Notes under the pieces: generated by a model
Database searches by the model: none
Told to the model about the DNA's origin: nothing
Seen by the model: the letters and a program-made list of their open reading frames with translations, nothing else
In this document: positions 62,261 to 64,000 of the stretch, one piece after another
How the letters are laid out: every line of letters begins with the position of its first letter
Position numbering within the stretch: the stretch's first letter is position 1
Source: Parapristionchus giblindavisi
Lineage: Eukaryota > Nematoda > Chromadorea > Rhabditida > Diplogasteridae
Direction: 5' to 3'
Length of the DNA stretch: 64,000 bases
NCBI GenBank assembly: GCA_943737045.1
Contig: CALSFV010000046.1
Coordinates: 372,001 to 436,000, forward strand
Program-made: the position numbers and the translations under genes

Positions 62261-64000
62261 GATAAAAAATACTTGTGAAATGTGAAAATGGCAACGATAC
62301 CTATCGTGTCGTATACCATGTGAAAGAGTAAAAAAATCTGAATACGATACACTTTTCCATTCCTGAAAAGCGGTCACATATGCCAAAATGCTAAATTATC
62401 TTCCAGTACTCTTTGCATTTTCCCTACAAAACAATTCATGACAAGTCAAATTGTCAACGATACTAATCGTGTCATATACCATGGAAAGAGAAAAAAATTC
62501 TGAATCGTACACTCTTCAGCTCATGTCGAACCGTATTATTTTACGGTCGACACAATGACCGAAGTACAAAAGTAGCTTTTACTCTTATATGATAAAAATT
62601 ACTTGTGAAATGTGAAAATGGCAACGATACCTATCGTGTCACATACCATGTGAAAGAGCAAAAAAAATCTGAATACGACACACTTTTCCATTCCTGAAAA
62701 GAGGTCACATAGGCCAAAATGCTAAAAAACAATTCATGACAAGTCAAATTATCAACGATACTAATCGTGTCATATACCATGTGAAAGAGAAAAAAATTCT
62801 GAATCGTACACTCTTCAGCTCATGTCGAACCGTATTATTTTACGGTCGACACAATGACCGAAGTACAAAAGTAGCTTTTACTCTTATATGATAAAAATTA
62901 CTTGTGAAATGTGAAAATGGCAACGATACCTATCGTGTCATATACCATGGAAAGAGAAAAAAATGCTGAATCGTACACACTTCAGCTCATGTCGAACCGT
63001 ATTATTTTACGGTCGACACAATGACCGAAGTACAAAAGTAGCTTTTACTCTTATATGATAAAAATTACTTGTGAAATGTGAAAATGGCAACGATACCTAT
63101 CGTGTCATATACCATGTGAAAGAGAAAAAAATGCTGAATCGTACACACTTCAGCTCATGTCGAACCGTATTATTTTACGGTCGACACAATGACCGAAGTA
63201 CAAAAGTAGCTTTTACTCTTATATGATAAAAATTACTTGTGAAATGTGAAAATGGCAATGAAACCTATCTTGTCGTATACCCAACGAAAGAGCAAAACAA
63301 TCTGAATACGATACACTTTTCCATTCCTGAACAGCGGTCACATAGGCCAAAATGCTAAATTATCTTCCAGTACTCTTTGCATTTTCGCTACAAAACAATT
63401 CATGACAAGTCAAATTATCAACGATACTAATCGTGTCATATACCATGTGAAAGAGAAAAAAATTCTGAATCGTACACTCTTCAGCTCATGTCGAACCGTA
63501 TTATTTTACGGTCGACACAATGACCGAAGTACAAAAGTAGCTTTTACTCTTATATGATAAAAATTACTTGTGAAATGTGAAAATGGCAACGATACCTATC
63601 GTGTCATATACCATGTGAAAGAGAAAAAAATGCTGAATCGTACACACTTCAGCTCATGTCGAACCGTATTATTTTACGGTCGACACAATGACCGAAGTAC
63701 AAAAGTAGCTTTTACTCTTATATGATAAAAATTACTTGTGAAATGTGAAAATGGCAATGAAACCTATCTTGTCGTATACCCAACGAAAGAGCAAAACAAT
63801 CTGAATACGATACACTTTTCCATTCCTGAACAGCGGTCACATAGGCCAAAATGCTAAATTATCTTCCAGTACTCTTTGCATTTTCGCTACAAAACAATTC
63901 ATGACAAGTCAAATTATCAACGATACTAATCGTGTCATATACCATGTGAAAGAGAAAAAAATTCTGAATCGTACACTCTTCAGCTCATGTCGAACCGTAT
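62261..64000 (-). repeat. Satellite array continued beyond the element
   Basis: The right-block satellite resumes in the same orientation and register (anchor ends at 62,292, 62,622, 62,921, 63,088, 63,256, 63,587, 63,755). It includes one short M2 unit and three M1-type monomers in succession, some with the M1-prime-like GCTGAATCGTACACAC joined to standard hairpin M1. It runs off the window end. Confidence 0.95.
63257..64000 (-). repeat. 499-bp trimer HOR, second copy cut by window end
   Basis: Spacings 331 and 168 give a 499-bp unit at 63257-63755, and a second copy begins at 63756. The private allele GAGCAAAACAATCTG in place of GAGCAAAAAAATCTG lies at 63,298 and 63,797, exactly 499 bp apart. 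This is the same 499-bp M1 plus M1-M2 module that separates the 629-bp and 1,128-bp HORs. Confidence 0.83.

Overview
This window is almost entirely satellite DNA from a eukaryotic chromosome, interrupted by one transposable element. I see no protein-coding gene, no rRNA and no intact tRNA gene. The repeat organisation (about 165-bp monomers, 331-bp dimers, higher-order repeats of 0.5 to 1.66 kb) is typical of pericentromeric or centromeric heterochromatin. The inserted element (0.95-kb inverted arms, clean target duplication, a tRNA-like box) is the kind common in insects and other arthropods. An arthropod is therefore my best guess, at low confidence; I do not recognise the satellite family.

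Layout. Positions 1-20,692 are satellite in one orientation (called +). At about 20,620-20,705 the polarity flips through an inverted-repeat junction. From there to 59,294, and again from 62,257 to the window end, the same satellite runs in the opposite orientation (-). At 59,295-62,256 lies a 2,962-bp foldback-type DNA element with long terminal inverted repeats and an ATAT (or TA) target duplication. Removing the element and one ATAT copy restores the 331-bp satellite register exactly.

Satellite structure. Two monomer types alternate. M1 (168 bp) carries a strong hairpin (arms TGTCGACCGTA and TACGGTTCGACA). M2 (163 bp) carries a different first half. Both share a second half of about 70 bp built around CTCTTTCACATGGTATATGACACGAT. 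M2 has a 33-bp-deleted form and three sequence subtypes. M1 has a form in which the hairpin is broken. Monomers are combined into higher-order repeats (HORs) of 499, 629, 661, 829, 1128, 1492, 1627/1628, 1659 and 1661 bp. I recognised these by counting intervals between a fixed anchor (GCCATTTTC, or GAAAATGGC in the reversed part) and by private mutations that recur at exactly the HOR spacing. The same 10-monomer 1.63-kb architecture occurs in both orientations, and right-array alleles appear in the last kilobase of the left array. The polarity switch is therefore more likely an inversion within one satellite family than a junction of unrelated arrays.

Most interesting points: the polarity-switch junction, the HOR shared across it, the foldback element with conserved tips but diverged subterminal sequence and a tRNA-like centre, the recombinant (hybrid) monomers, and the nested series of recent duplications. 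All intervals were counted by hand from the printed sequence and may be off by a base.
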